From: Paenibacillus antri
GTDB lineage: Bacteria > Bacillota > Bacilli > Paenibacillales > YIM-B00363
Direction of reading: 5' to 3'
Length of the DNA: 64,000 nt
Assembly: GCF_005765165.1 (NCBI RefSeq)
Contig: NZ_VCIW01000017.1
Location: 1-64,000, forward strand
A program made the position numbers and the translations under genes. The notes beneath the pieces are model-generated. The model was not told where the DNA came from, made no database searches, and saw nothing but the letters and a program-made list of their open reading frames with translations. Of the stretch, positions 37,134 to 45,538 are shown one piece after another. The first letter of the stretch is position 1; every line of letters starts with the position of its first letter.

Positions 37134-37277
37134 TTATAACATATTGCTATGGTCCATGTTATCCATGTTATCCATATTTTCAGTATTATTTTCAGTTTCT
37201 CCACTGCAAGCTACTAATATCAAAACTAAGGAAAACGTGAAAAATAAAATCAATAATCGTTTCATTTGCTGCGGCAA
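37134..37277 (-). CDS. Tiny Met/Asp-rich lipoprotein
   Basis: 47 residues from a TTG at 37277 with AAGGGG 9 nt upstream; an ATG at 37265 is the alternative. Signal peptide with lipobox LILVAC followed by SGE, then MDNMDNMDHSNML. The MDHSNM repeat also occurs twice in the multicopper oxidase at 45539, so copper binding at the membrane surface is likely. A BlaI-type operator-promoter is just upstream. Confidence 0.7.
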   Translation of the reverse strand: MPQQMKRLLILFFTFSLVLILVACSGETENNTENMDNMDNMDHSNML

Positions 37278-37334
37278 TATATTCAGCCCCTTACATATGA
37301 AATGAGATCAATCATTGGTCATCAACTGTCACAA

Positions 37335-37363
37335 ATTATATACTACATTTCGTAGTATGTCTA
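37335..37363 (-). promoter_or_regulatory. BlaI-type operator/promoter of tiny lipoprotein
   Basis: ACTACATTTCGTAGT (37342-37356) sits in the 17-nt spacer between minus-strand -35 TAGACA (37358-37363) and -10 TATAAT (37335-37340). Confidence 0.75.
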
Positions 37364-37785
37364 ATGGACGAATGGCACACGGCTCTTGCCAGCTCGGAGC
37401 TTATTCACTTTCCGAATAACGGTCCGGCAGGGGTACAAGTGATTGAACATAACCTGTCTTTTGTACCGTTCGGTTCCGTTGCCTTGGCGATTGTGGCCGC
37501 CCCCTTTTCCCACTTGGGTAAACACGCCCCGATGCTTTGGGTAGATCCTGGCGGGGTTCCGGACATTGTCAAAAATTACATCGTATCAATTCAAGTAAAA
37601 TACAGGAATTCTCCCCCGAGGGACCATATAACCATGCCTGGATCACCGGGGACGAATCACTAATCCATGACGACGTTCAGGCCAACATTGACGAATGGCT
37701 TGAAATCGTGTCTCAATCCGGAGAAGATCATGGAGACATGACCGAAGACGGAAATATGTCCGATATGCCAGGTATGCAACATTGA
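37364..37785 (+). pseudogene. 5'-truncated, frameshifted CWB2-like protein remnant
   Basis: Two overlapping frames read one protein end. The first gives PFSHLGKHAPMLWVDPGGVP and VKNYIVSIQVKY, the second continues EFSPEGPYNHAWITGDESL and ends with a Met/His tail (MSDMPGMQH). One extra base at AGGAATTC (near 37605) would join them. It aligns with the C-terminal part of the gene at 48060-49129 (FSHIGKHTPALVIEPSRVP). The front of the gene is missing and no ribosome site precedes it. Confidence 0.6.
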
Positions 37786-37843
37786 ATGGTGTTGAAACAC
37801 CAAGACGCTGTCCCAGAAAAACTGTTCAGCGTCTTCGTATTTT

Positions 37844-38851
37844 TTATAAAACGCTTCCGCCAAAAATAAACCGATACTCCCAATGATCATCGCCGATCGT
37901 ATCGATACGAACTCCGCCTGAATCTTTAGAATATGTCTGCAGGATTTTGCCATCCCCTAAGTAGATTGCATTATGGGTAATCCGCTGGCCGCTTTTATTA
38001 ATTCCTTCGTAGTCGGTTTCATCTGAGCCCTCATACGACATAAAGAACATGATATCCCCCGGCTTCAAATCTCTCCAGTCGGTCGTCGTCTTCCCAATCG
38101 AGCGAACATAATCCGCTTGCGTGCGGGAGTTGGACGTAAGTGTAATTCCGGCTCCGTCTTTATAGGCTTGTCTTACGAAATCTGAGCAATCGAAGGTACG
38201 CGTGTTGCTTCGGCTTGAACCGAATTCATAAGGTGTTCCAAGATATTTCATTCCGGCGTTAATCACTTTTTGTACGGATGCACTTGGTTTTGTTCCATTT
38301 GGTTTCGTCTCTGTCGGTTTCGTCTCCGATGTCTCCACATTACCTTTTATATCTATGTATTTACTGGAAGATGAAACATATCCCACCTTCCCTTTCGAAT
38401 CTTTCACTTTCAGCCAGTAGCTATTAACTTTTTCAAGGATCGACACCTTTTCACCAGTTCTAAGATACCGGATTTGATCTCCATCCACCGATGGTTCTTC
38501 TCTAAAGTTTACAGTCCGTTCAACCACGGCAATCGCTGCGGATCCACTGGAAGCAGTCGTTCCTGAGCCATCTTGAATATCTACGTATTTACTGGAGGAA
38601 GAAACATACCCGACAGTACCTCTGGAATCCTTCACTTTCAACCAGTAGCTATTAACCCTTTCAAGGATCGATACCTTTTCACCAGTTCTAAGATAACGGA
38701 TTTGATCTCCATCCACCGATGGTTCTTCTCTAAAGTTCACTGTACGTTCGACCTCGGCAACCGCAGCGGACGCGTAAGGAGTAATGGCTAACGATCCGCC
38801 GAATAAAACCGTTGACGTCACTACGATATGTAGTATTTTGTTTTTGTTCAT
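37844..38851 (-). CDS. Secreted double-SH3b NlpC/P60 hydrolase
   Basis: 335 residues: signal peptide (cut near ASAAVAE), two nearly identical SH3 repeats (about 35-95 and 110-170, RTVNFREEPSVDGDQIRYL in both), a Glu/Thr/Lys linker and an NlpC/P60 domain with FDCSDFVRQAY and ITHNAIYLGDG. The SH3 pair suggests recent internal duplication. GGAGG precedes the ATG at 38851. Paralogue of 17600-18400. Confidence 0.94.
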   Translation of the reverse strand: MNKNKILHIVVTSTVLFGGSLAITPYASAAVAEVERTVNFREEPSVDGDQIRYLRTGEKVSILERVNSYWLKVKDSRGTVGYVSSSSKYVDIQDGSGTTASSGSAAIAVVERTVNFREEPSVDGDQIRYLRTGEKVSILEKVNSYWLKVKDSKGKVGYVSSSSKYIDIKGNVETSETKPTETKPNGTKPSASVQKVINAGMKYLGTPYEFGSSRSNTRTFDCSDFVRQAYKDGAGITLTSNSRTQADYVRSIGKTTTDWRDLKPGDIMFFMSYEGSDETDYEGINKSGQRITHNAIYLGDGKILQTYSKDSGGVRIDTIGDDHWEYRFIFGGSVL

Positions 38852-38969
38852 AATAGCCTCCATATCTTTGTGAGATAAGGCTATTATAAATGAATGATAG
38901 TAGCTTGTATGCCAGTAAATATAACCAAATAAGAAGAGAACCGAAGTTGCCTTGGCTCTCTGAAGGAGA

Positions 38970-39878
38970 TTAATTTAATGGATTCCATGTCTGACCGTTA
39001 TCCGTACTTTCGTATGCGGTAAACTGATTGGTAACGATCAATAATTGATTTGGATTTTGTTTCGATGCTTTTATTCCAAGCGGCATCTCATCTTTTAGCT
39101 CAAGATCCATTGGCGACCAATCCTTCCCATCGACTGATCGATACATGCCGCTTTCAGTTAATGAAATGATCTCGCCGTTAACTCTGGTCAAAAGCCCATA
39201 GGTTGGTTCTGAATTCAACGTTTCAGTGGAATTTAGTTCCGTACCTAACCTATAAAGAAATAATCCCTCCTCCGTACCCACCAACAGAGAGTTTTCATTG
39301 ACCGGGCGGTTGGCCGGAACCGCAATGGTATACGCTCCCGCGGACACCTCTCCAGCCACTGACCACGTTCTGCCTCCATCTAACGATTCGTACACGTTGT
39401 CGCCTTCCTGATTGATGAATACGAAAAGGTGTTCCGGGTTGTTCGGATCGGTGGTCAGCAAATGAGCATCCGGCACATTCGGTTTCGGTTGGTTCGGTAC
39501 TCCGTTTTCGAAAGCGGTCCACGCCCCCCCTCCATCCGATGTTCCCGCGATAAACCCATGTCCAGAGGCAACAATTTTATTCGGATCAGACGAGTTAATT
39601 TCTAAACCCATAATATCATTGTCTCTTAAATCCTCCACTGCCCTTCTCCATTTACCGTCTGATAACTCGTATATCCCTGTGTGCGTCCCCATCCATACAC
39701 TATTCTCATCAGGAGAATACGTAAACGTATGAGGATGCGTGGACGCCGGATCGAACTCATCCGAATTCGCTTCATCCCAACGATCGACGATCCCCCATAC
39801 GCCACCGGTTACGATTATCGAAAATACGGTCAATACAATGGTTCCCGTGCCGATCTTAAACGATTTTTTCTGTGTCAT
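38970..39878 (-). CDS. Anchored F510_1955/BNR-repeat protein
   Basis: 302 residues: one membrane helix at about 12-32, then a beta-propeller with BNR-like repeats (SDGGGAWTAF, SLDGGRTWSV, SVDGKDWSP, STDNGQTWNP) and HPHTFTYSPDENSVWMGTH at the front. Members are called glycosylhydrolase-like, but activity is unproven. Intact relative of the pseudogene at 9766-10031. BlaI-type promoter upstream. Confidence 0.8.
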   Translation of the reverse strand: MTQKKSFKIGTGTIVLTVFSIIVTGGVWGIVDRWDEANSDEFDPASTHPHTFTYSPDENSVWMGTHTGIYELSDGKWRRAVEDLRDNDIMGLEINSSDPNKIVASGHGFIAGTSDGGGAWTAFENGVPNQPKPNVPDAHLLTTDPNNPEHLFVFINQEGDNVYESLDGGRTWSVAGEVSAGAYTIAVPANRPVNENSLLVGTEEGLFLYRLGTELNSTETLNSEPTYGLLTRVNGEIISLTESGMYRSVDGKDWSPMDLELKDEMPLGIKASKQNPNQLLIVTNQFTAYESTDNGQTWNPLN

Positions 39879-39912
39879 AAACGCATCCCTTCATAAAAGA
39901 CAGTCATAATAT

Positions 39913-39948
39913 ACTACAAATTGTAGTAAATATGCCATAGAACTTCAA
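39913..39948 (-). promoter_or_regulatory. BlaI-type operator/promoter of BNR gene
   Basis: Consensus ACTACAAATTGTAGT (39913-39927). Minus-strand -35 TTGAAG (39943-39948), spacer 17, -10 TACAAT (39920-39925). It is 35 nt before the BNR gene; the 27-aa plus-strand gene also starts 60 nt away. Confidence 0.85.
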
Positions 39949-39986
39949 ACCGAACAAAATTAGCATCTGCATAAGAAGGGGAAATT

Positions 39987-40070
39987 ATGATTAGACAACT
40001 GCAACATTTCGCACATATGATCCTAATCGTGTTCGCTCTTATCGCACCATTGATGTACTGGCAGATGTAA
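39987..40070 (+). CDS. Very small hydrophobic peptide
   Basis: 27 residues: MIRQLQHFAHMILIVFALIA then PLMYWQM, one membrane helix. AGAAGGGG lies 5 nt before the ATG. Sits next to a BlaI-type operator. Could be a small membrane modulator; no family known to me. Confidence 0.5.
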   Translation: MIRQLQHFAHMILIVFALIAPLMYWQM

Positions 40071-40137
40071 TTTCCGAACTGACCATAAAAGCAAAAGCTG
40101 TAAACAGTTCCTTGTAACTTTCGTTACATCACAATTA

Positions 40138-41334
40138 CTATTTTAAGTACGATAAGGGATCAACGTTCTGATTATTTACGTATACCCCAAAGTGCAGATG
40201 ATTGCCTGTCGAGGCGCCGGTGGAGCCGACTTCGGCGATCTTATCTCCCGCGGAGACCTCATCTCCGACTTTTACTTTTATACCGCCTGTCCGAATGTGA
40301 GCGTAAAGGGTGCGAATCCCATTTTCATGCTCAATGATGACGCAGTTTCCAAAATCGCCATACCATTGAGCAAGAACAACGGTTCCGGATGCGGCCGCAA
40401 CAATTGAATCACCGTTCGGTGCAGCGATGTCAAGCCCGTTATGATTTTTTTTCTTCCCTGTGATGGGGTGAATTCTCGGTCCCCACATCGAGGTGATTCG
40501 GTCACTGGACGGCACGGGCCAAGTCATCTGTCCTCCGGAGTACTTCACAATCTTTTTCTTCGGTTTTTTCTGTTGGTTTTTCAATTCCGCTTGTTGTTTT
40601 ACTAGCTTCCCTTGTTGGTCTGCCAGTTGGAGGATTTCCTTTTCATGTTCTTCTCGGATTTCCTCCAATTGCTCTTCTTTGGTCTCCAACGATGCAATGG
40701 CGACTTGTTTATTTTTTTGCTTGCCCTCAAGCTGCTTCCTAATTTCTGATGTTTGCACGACCAAGTCATTGACGTAACTTAATTGAGCTTCTACATCCTT
40801 CTTTTTATTCTCCACTTCCTGCCTATCTATTATATTTAAAGCTAGCAGTTGCTTGTCCTGTTTCACAATCGATTGGATTGCCGATACACGATCGAGAAAA
40901 TCCATAAAACTGGTTGAACTTAATAAAACATCGAGATAACTGACAACACCGTTCATGTATAACAGCCTTATTCGATTATTTAACAATGCTTCTCGTGTTG
41001 AAACTCGTTCTTCAGCTTGTTCTAGAAGCCCCGTCGTGTATTTAAGATTCTCCTCAACTTCCTTTACTCGATTCGATAATTGCAGTAATTTTCGGCTAGA
41101 AGTATCAATGTCGCTTTGGATTTGTTGAATTTGATCCGCGTATTCTGATTTTTGTTTCTGAATTTGTTCCATCTCAGATCTAGCTTTGTTGCCAAGACGT
41201 TCAGCCTCTTTGAGCTGTTTCTTCACTTGGTTTAACTGTTGATCAATTTTATCTAACTGCGTATCTGCCAGTACGGTAGGTCCTCCCGATAAAAGCAAAC
41301 TGATAACGACGCAAGTCAACAATTTTTGTTTCAT
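40138..41334 (-). CDS. Secreted coiled-coil M23 peptidase (EnvC-like), copy 2
   Basis: 398 residues: signal peptide (1-24), coiled coil (about 25-265) and LytM/M23 domain with HNGLDIAAP, LYAHI and HLHFGVYVN. Metal ligands intact. Similar length and layout to 21450-22607 but clearly diverged. Divergent from the rhodanese-like gene; the operator at 41391 is in between. Confidence 0.92.
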   Translation of the reverse strand: MKQKLLTCVVISLLLSGGPTVLADTQLDKIDQQLNQVKKQLKEAERLGNKARSEMEQIQKQKSEYADQIQQIQSDIDTSSRKLLQLSNRVKEVEENLKYTTGLLEQAEERVSTREALLNNRIRLLYMNGVVSYLDVLLSSTSFMDFLDRVSAIQSIVKQDKQLLALNIIDRQEVENKKKDVEAQLSYVNDLVVQTSEIRKQLEGKQKNKQVAIASLETKEEQLEEIREEHEKEILQLADQQGKLVKQQAELKNQQKKPKKKIVKYSGGQMTWPVPSSDRITSMWGPRIHPITGKKKNHNGLDIAAPNGDSIVAAASGTVVLAQWYGDFGNCVIIEHENGIRTLYAHIRTGGIKVKVGDEVSAGDKIAEVGSTGASTGNHLHFGVYVNNQNVDPLSYLK

Positions 41335-41390
41335 GCTTCACTTCCTCCAAAACTAGCTCAATCGTTGTGACGATCATACCGCTATGTTAC

Positions 41391-41405
41391 ACTACTTAAT
41401 GTAGT
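41391..41405. promoter_or_regulatory. BlaI-type operator between M23 and rhodanese-like genes
   Basis: ACTACTTAATGTAGT, one mismatch, in the 96-nt divergent gap (57 nt from one start, 26 nt from the other). A minus-strand TACATT overlaps it as a possible -10; the -35 is poor. May control both genes. Confidence 0.7.
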
Positions 41406-41430
41406 ATACACGTTAATGGAGTGAAATGAA

Positions 41431-41835
41431 ATGATAGATTATCAAAATCGCTGGTATCTCGGTGCAGTGTTAATAACGCTGTTTATCGGAATCATCAGCG
41501 CCATCATTTACTACAGCTATGCGCGAAATGAAGAGGTGCCATATGTCCGCATGATTACAATAGAACAGCTTAATGAGATGGTGGATGAAGACCAAGGAAT
41601 CGTCATCGTTGATTTAAGAAGTCCGGATTCCTTTCGACAAGGAAGAGTTTCGGGTGCAGTCAATATACCAATTGACCAATTTGATGCTCATGTAAATGAG
41701 CTTGTGAAAGAGGAAAAAGTCATTCTATTATCCCTTACCGAAGAAATCAGTTTGGAATCTGGGAAGATGCTTCTGGAACGAGGCTCTAAAGAAGTTTATG
41801 TACTCGAAGGCGGGATTGCCTCATTAGGGAATTAG
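41431..41835 (+). CDS. Anchored rhodanese-fold protein lacking the catalytic Cys
   Basis: 134 residues: membrane helix at about 10-30, then a rhodanese domain with VIVDLRSPDSFRQGRVSGAV. Where the active loop C-x4-R should be, the sequence reads VILLSLTEEISLESG with no Cys, so it cannot carry persulfide by the usual route. Probably a binding or regulatory domain. Contrast the intact rhodanese at 4060. Confidence 0.85.
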   Translation: MIDYQNRWYLGAVLITLFIGIISAIIYYSYARNEEVPYVRMITIEQLNEMVDEDQGIVIVDLRSPDSFRQGRVSGAVNIPIDQFDAHVNELVKEEKVILLSLTEEISLESGKMLLERGSKEVYVLEGGIASLGN

Positions 41836-41910
41836 TTTTACATAAATTGGCGAATAATACATACCGAAATACGGAGTATCCATTATAATTTGTTCGAGGT
41901 GATTGATGGT

Positions 41911-42771
41911 ATGTCCCGCAAACACCTTATATTGCCCGTATTTTTGCTCGGAGCAGTTGTAGGAGGCTACATCGCCTACAATGTCCCTTTACGCCCCCCG
42001 ACAGAAACGGGAGCGGTTGAGAAGCCATCCGATGAACCGTTGGAGGCGGCATTTAATACAGAAGATGATATCATTCCTGCTTCCAAAAATCCGATTCAAT
42101 TCGACCGGCAGGAAGTCCCTTCACCTGAAACTCCGATCAAAAAAGACACTGCCCTACTCGATGCTCCGATCATAGAACAGCTCCCGGAATTTCGAAACGG
42201 CTGCGAGGTCGTGTCGTTAACGATGCTCCTACAGTACTACGGAATTGATAAGAACAAGATGGAACTCGCTGAAGAGATGAAGAAGGATCCCACGGAAAGA
42301 AAGGAATCCGCCGATCGAATAATCCTGTATTGGGGTAACCCAAACACAGGGTTTGTGGGGGATATAACAGGGAAAACGAAAGGATATGGCATCTACAACA
42401 GGCCCTTGTTAGAATTGTTGGAGAAATATATACCCAGTGCCCTTAATTTAACAGGGAGGTCGTTCGACGAAATCGAACGTTCTATTTCGGATGGTCGCCC
42501 TGTTGTTGTTTGGACGACCGTATCGTTCGAAAAGCCTCGAGAGGATCAATGGTTAACATGGGATTCTCCCCAAGGAGAGGTTCGCGCAACCTTCCAAGAA
42601 CATGCCGTCCTATTAGTCGGTTACGATAATGATTACGTATATGTGAACGATCCGTTATCAGGCAAGAAACAACTCAAACTTGAAAAACGCACTTTTTTAC
42701 CGAGTTGGGAGGCGCTCGGTAAACAAGCCATCTCTTATTCATCTGCCCCTGTTGCAGATCGTACTCGTTGA
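41911..42771 (+). CDS. Anchored C39-like cysteine peptidase
   Basis: 286 residues: N-terminal membrane helix, a Pro/Glu-rich linker and a Peptidase_C39_2 domain with catalytic-type Cys in RNGCEVVSLTMLLQYYG, His in EHAVLLVGYD and Asp in VNDPLSG. GAGGTG lies 9 nt before the ATG at 41911. Follows the rhodanese-like gene by 75 nt; likely one unit. The last 37 nt overlap the end of the convergent Lgt-like gene. Confidence 0.88.
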   Translation: MSRKHLILPVFLLGAVVGGYIAYNVPLRPPTETGAVEKPSDEPLEAAFNTEDDIIPASKNPIQFDRQEVPSPETPIKKDTALLDAPIIEQLPEFRNGCEVVSLTMLLQYYGIDKNKMELAEEMKKDPTERKESADRIILYWGNPNTGFVGDITGKTKGYGIYNRPLLELLEKYIPSALNLTGRSFDEIERSISDGRPVVVWTTVSFEKPREDQWLTWDSPQGEVRATFQEHAVLLVGYDNDYVYVNDPLSGKKQLKLEKRTFLPSWEALGKQAISYSSAPVADRTR

Positions 42772-43472
42772 CGGACACCAGATAGAGCTACACCTAAAAT
42801 GGCAAAACTCAATGCCACCCATTGAGTCAATGACAATCCAAAGAATTGAAAAAGCTCAGGTTGGAAAAAGGAGACGATAAACATTCCGACGCCTAGGAGC
42901 AACATCGCATCCGCTGCAACGATTCCTTGTCCAATTTTCGATAATGGTCTTTTCAAAGTCCAGATTAAGACGGTGAATGATGCGATGATCATATATACAT
43001 TAATTGGATGGTAGCGATATGCGCGATCGGTGATCGTAATCCCCCAGGGCAGGCTTGTCTGGACTCCGTATCTCCACCCCAATACATTAAATACCGTAAT
43101 TGAGGCAATCAACCCTAAAACGACAAGATCGGCAAACAACCATCCATTCATGTTTTGCTTTCTTAATCCCCTCATTACATACATCGCGGAAATGAAAAAT
43201 CCTAGCCAAAGCCCTTCTCTTGTGCCAGGTATAATGAGAAAAGAAACAGGGCTCCTCATAATTTCAGGGAAGTTTGTAACAATAGGACTTACTTTCCATG
43301 CGATAATAACGATGAATAATGCCTGAAATATAAGATCAGAAATCCGTTGATCCCACAATCCTTTTCTTTTTGCGAAAACCTTGAGCGCCTGAAAACCGAC
43401 TACCCCCGCGATGGCCCACTTCAATAATATGCCTTGTATCATAAAAGGCCCCAGTGTGATTACTTCCGGCAA
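42735..43472 (-). CDS. Lgt-fold membrane protein without the Lgt signature
   Basis: 245 residues, about seven membrane segments. PWGITITDRAYRYHPINVYM corresponds to the PWG...RHPSQLYE part of Lgt, but the stretch that should read GRxGNFxNGE is FNVLGWRYGVQ, so diacylglyceryl transfer is doubtful. Fourth gene of the second blaI-M56 operon, 13 nt after the TlpA-like gene. Possibly a membrane partner of that thiol protein. Confidence 0.75.
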   Translation of the reverse strand: MPEVITLGPFMIQGILLKWAIAGVVGFQALKVFAKRKGLWDQRISDLIFQALFIVIIAWKVSPIVTNFPEIMRSPVSFLIIPGTREGLWLGFFISAMYVMRGLRKQNMNGWLFADLVVLGLIASITVFNVLGWRYGVQTSLPWGITITDRAYRYHPINVYMIIASFTVLIWTLKRPLSKIGQGIVAADAMLLLGVGMFIVSFFQPELFQFFGLSLTQWVALSFAILGVALSGVRQRVRSATGADE

Positions 43473-43485
43473 AAAACGTCTCCCC

Positions 43486-44004
43486 CTAAGGCAAAAGTTG
43501 ACGAAACTTCGATTGGAGATCGGAGGGGCTTGCCAAACCGATGACTATATCCTGAATGGTTCCATCTTTATTGATGAAGTACGTCGTCGGAACGGCTCTT
43601 GTTTGGAATAAATCGCTTACTGTCCCCTCCTTGTCCAACAATACCGGAAAAGTAAATCCGTATTCTTCTGCGAACTCAGCAGCTGCCTCGGCAGAATCCC
43701 CTTCCGTTAAGTTGACAGCCAATATTTCTATCTCTTCCCCGTATTCCTTATAAAGCTTGACTAGTTCCGGTGCTTCAATCCGGCAGGGGTTGCACCAAGA
43801 TGCCCAAAAGTTAACAACCACAGGTTTATTACCTCTTATGTTGTCGAAGAAGTAGCTCTCACCGTTCAAATCTGACAACTGGAAGCCCGGAGCTTGGAAC
43901 CCGATTTTGGGCAATTGTTCTTGATTGGAAGCCTTCCCGCTTTGGAACATGGCCACGCCGGCCAAAATGAGCACAAACGTTAAGATGATAATATTTTTCC
44001 TCAT
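43486..44004 (-). CDS. TlpA/ResA-like thiol-disulfide protein
   Basis: 172 residues: uncleaved-type signal anchor, AhpC/TSA-Redoxin fold with active site W70-C71-N-P-C74 and cis-Pro in AVPTTYFI. Would reduce or isomerise disulfides outside the membrane, or feed copper/cytochrome proteins. Its ATG overlaps the stop of the M56 gene (44001-44004), so the operon is tightly coupled. Confidence 0.92.
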   Translation of the reverse strand: MRKNIIILTFVLILAGVAMFQSGKASNQEQLPKIGFQAPGFQLSDLNGESYFFDNIRGNKPVVVNFWASWCNPCRIEAPELVKLYKEYGEEIEILAVNLTEGDSAEAAAEFAEEYGFTFPVLLDKEGTVSDLFQTRAVPTTYFINKDGTIQDIVIGLASPSDLQSKFRQLLP

Positions 44005-44858
44005 AATAAACAGCCGCCGATCATTCCGCTCGTCAACGCAAGTACTCCGATGCTTGAGACAGCGAAAGCAAATTTGCTAAACGCCCGGATCCGAACCGGT
44101 TCGTCGGGCACTAACAAGTGTTTGATTCGATAATTTACGGCGTAATCTGCGAATTGTGCGTAAGCGAACTGTCTCCCTTGGTTTTTATGCGAACGAACGA
44201 GCTTAAGCAAAGCGTTTCCTAGCGATTGCATATCTCCTGTAGCGCGAACCGCATAACGGTCGGCTTCAATTTCCGTCCAACATTTATAGTAATGCAGGAC
44301 TTGTCGAAACACAGGTAAATAGGAAAAGCATTCGGCCAGTACCGTAAGAATAAACATTTTTAAAGGATGAAGCCTATGACAGTGATATCGTTCGTGGGAC
44401 AGAACTGCTTTCAATTCATCATCGGATAAGCTTGAAATAATGGCCGAAGAAACAGCAATGCGAGGCGCGAACAAACCAAAAACGATGGCGTACATGTTTT
44501 CATCACGCACAACAACGAGTCGGTTCATTCCGAACATCTGCCTCACTTTATTCGTTGCCATAATATCTTCGGCTTTATGCAGATGGGATACCCACTGTTT
44601 GTGATGCTTACTTTGTTTAAACAATCGCAGTCCGATTTTTACGAACGTATAGACAATGAATATATTGGCTAACATCGCTAGTATTTTGGACTCGCCAGCC
44701 AGATTATTAAAAGCGTCGACGCAATACTGAAGGACATTCCATGCAACGTTCACATCCCAGATCTGGTGGACAACGAACATAGTCATCTGAGATAAGAGAA
44801 ACAGGCCAAAAAAGACCGCAATCATGAATGTTACCCGATAGCTCATAACCTGATTCAT
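44001..44858 (-). CDS. BlaR1-like M56 metalloprotease without sensor domain (copy 2)
   Basis: 285 residues, the same length and layout as copy 1, with H-E-R-Y-H zinc motif (LSHERYHCHRLHP) and TEIEADRYAVR. About half identical to copy 1 by eye. No penicillin-binding domain. Overlaps blaI copy 2 by 4 nt and the TlpA-like gene by 4 nt. Confidence 0.92.
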   Translation of the reverse strand: MNQVMSYRVTFMIAVFFGLFLLSQMTMFVVHQIWDVNVAWNVLQYCVDAFNNLAGESKILAMLANIFIVYTFVKIGLRLFKQSKHHKQWVSHLHKAEDIMATNKVRQMFGMNRLVVVRDENMYAIVFGLFAPRIAVSSAIISSLSDDELKAVLSHERYHCHRLHPLKMFILTVLAECFSYLPVFRQVLHYYKCWTEIEADRYAVRATGDMQSLGNALLKLVRSHKNQGRQFAYAQFADYAVNYRIKHLLVPDEPVRIRAFSKFAFAVSSIGVLALTSGMIGGCLL

Positions 44859-45286
44859 GTTGACGGCCTTCTTTTGAAATCTGCGAGTTTTTCCTCTAAT
44901 TTAGCGATCAATTCCGGATCCGCTTGCTCCAAAGCATCCAACATATGCGTCACAACGTACTCCCCAAACTCGCTCACAAGACCATGCGTTATCGTTTTCG
45001 TTTGGTCCGAGATAAATTGTTCCTTTTCCTGTACCGGGGAAAATACGGATACCCGGTCACGTCCTGTTCCCTTCTTTTCCTTCTTTAAATATCCTTTCTC
45101 CACTAACCGGTTCATTACCGTCATTACGGCATTGAACGATATCGGATTTTCCTCGCTGAGAACGAACTGCATTTCCTTCGCTGAATACTCGCCTTTCTTC
45201 CAAAGTAGTTCCATGATTTTGGCTTCCAAAGGTCCAAAAAAAACATTGAGGCCCTCTTCTCGAATATTGACCTTTTTAATATTCAA
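44855..45286 (-). CDS. blaI: BlaI/MecI-family repressor (copy 2)
   Basis: 143 residues, MNIKKVNIREEGLNVFFGPL at the start, winged helix nearly identical to copy 1 in the recognition part (NPISFNAVMTVMNRL), so both should read the same operators. No CopY-type Cys motif. Head of the operon blaI-M56-tlpA-lgt-like. Confidence 0.93.
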   Translation of the reverse strand: MNIKKVNIREEGLNVFFGPLEAKIMELLWKKGEYSAKEMQFVLSEENPISFNAVMTVMNRLVEKGYLKKEKKGTGRDRVSVFSPVQEKEQFISDQTKTITHGLVSEFGEYVVTHMLDALEQADPELIAKLEEKLADFKRRPST

Positions 45287-45340
45287 TTTGCTTTCCCTCC
45301 ACCATAGTAAAGTGAAACAACTACTCCATTATAACTTAGT

Positions 45341-45377
45341 ACTACGAATTGTAGTACTTTTTCGCTATGCAGGTCAA
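45341..45377 (-). promoter_or_regulatory. blaI copy 2 promoter and operator
   Basis: ACTACGAATTGTAGT (45341-45355). Minus-strand -35 TTGACC (45372-45377), spacer 18, -10 TACAAT (45348-45353). Also about 190 nt upstream of the divergent multicopper oxidase. Confidence 0.85.
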
Positions 45378-45538
45378 TTGTTAGTTAATTGAAGAGACAA
45401 ATTGAAGATTGTCGCCTCCCTCATTAACAAGACGTTCACAATTGAATTTTTCGGTCTTCACACTTTCTGCACATTTGACAATTATCATACAAAGAAAGCA
45501 ACAAAGAAACAAATGTGGATAGGAGGATCACACATACG

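Noticed and set aside
36932-37204. 90-codon minus-strand frame ahead of the MurE-like gene
   Set aside because: It overlaps both the MurE-like start and the tiny lipoprotein gene in another frame; the lipoprotein has a clear lipobox.
31431-45286. The two BlaI-family proteins as copper-responsive CopY
   Set aside because: Neither has the C-terminal CxCx4CxC motif of CopY, and each is paired with an M56 protease, which fits BlaI/MecI.
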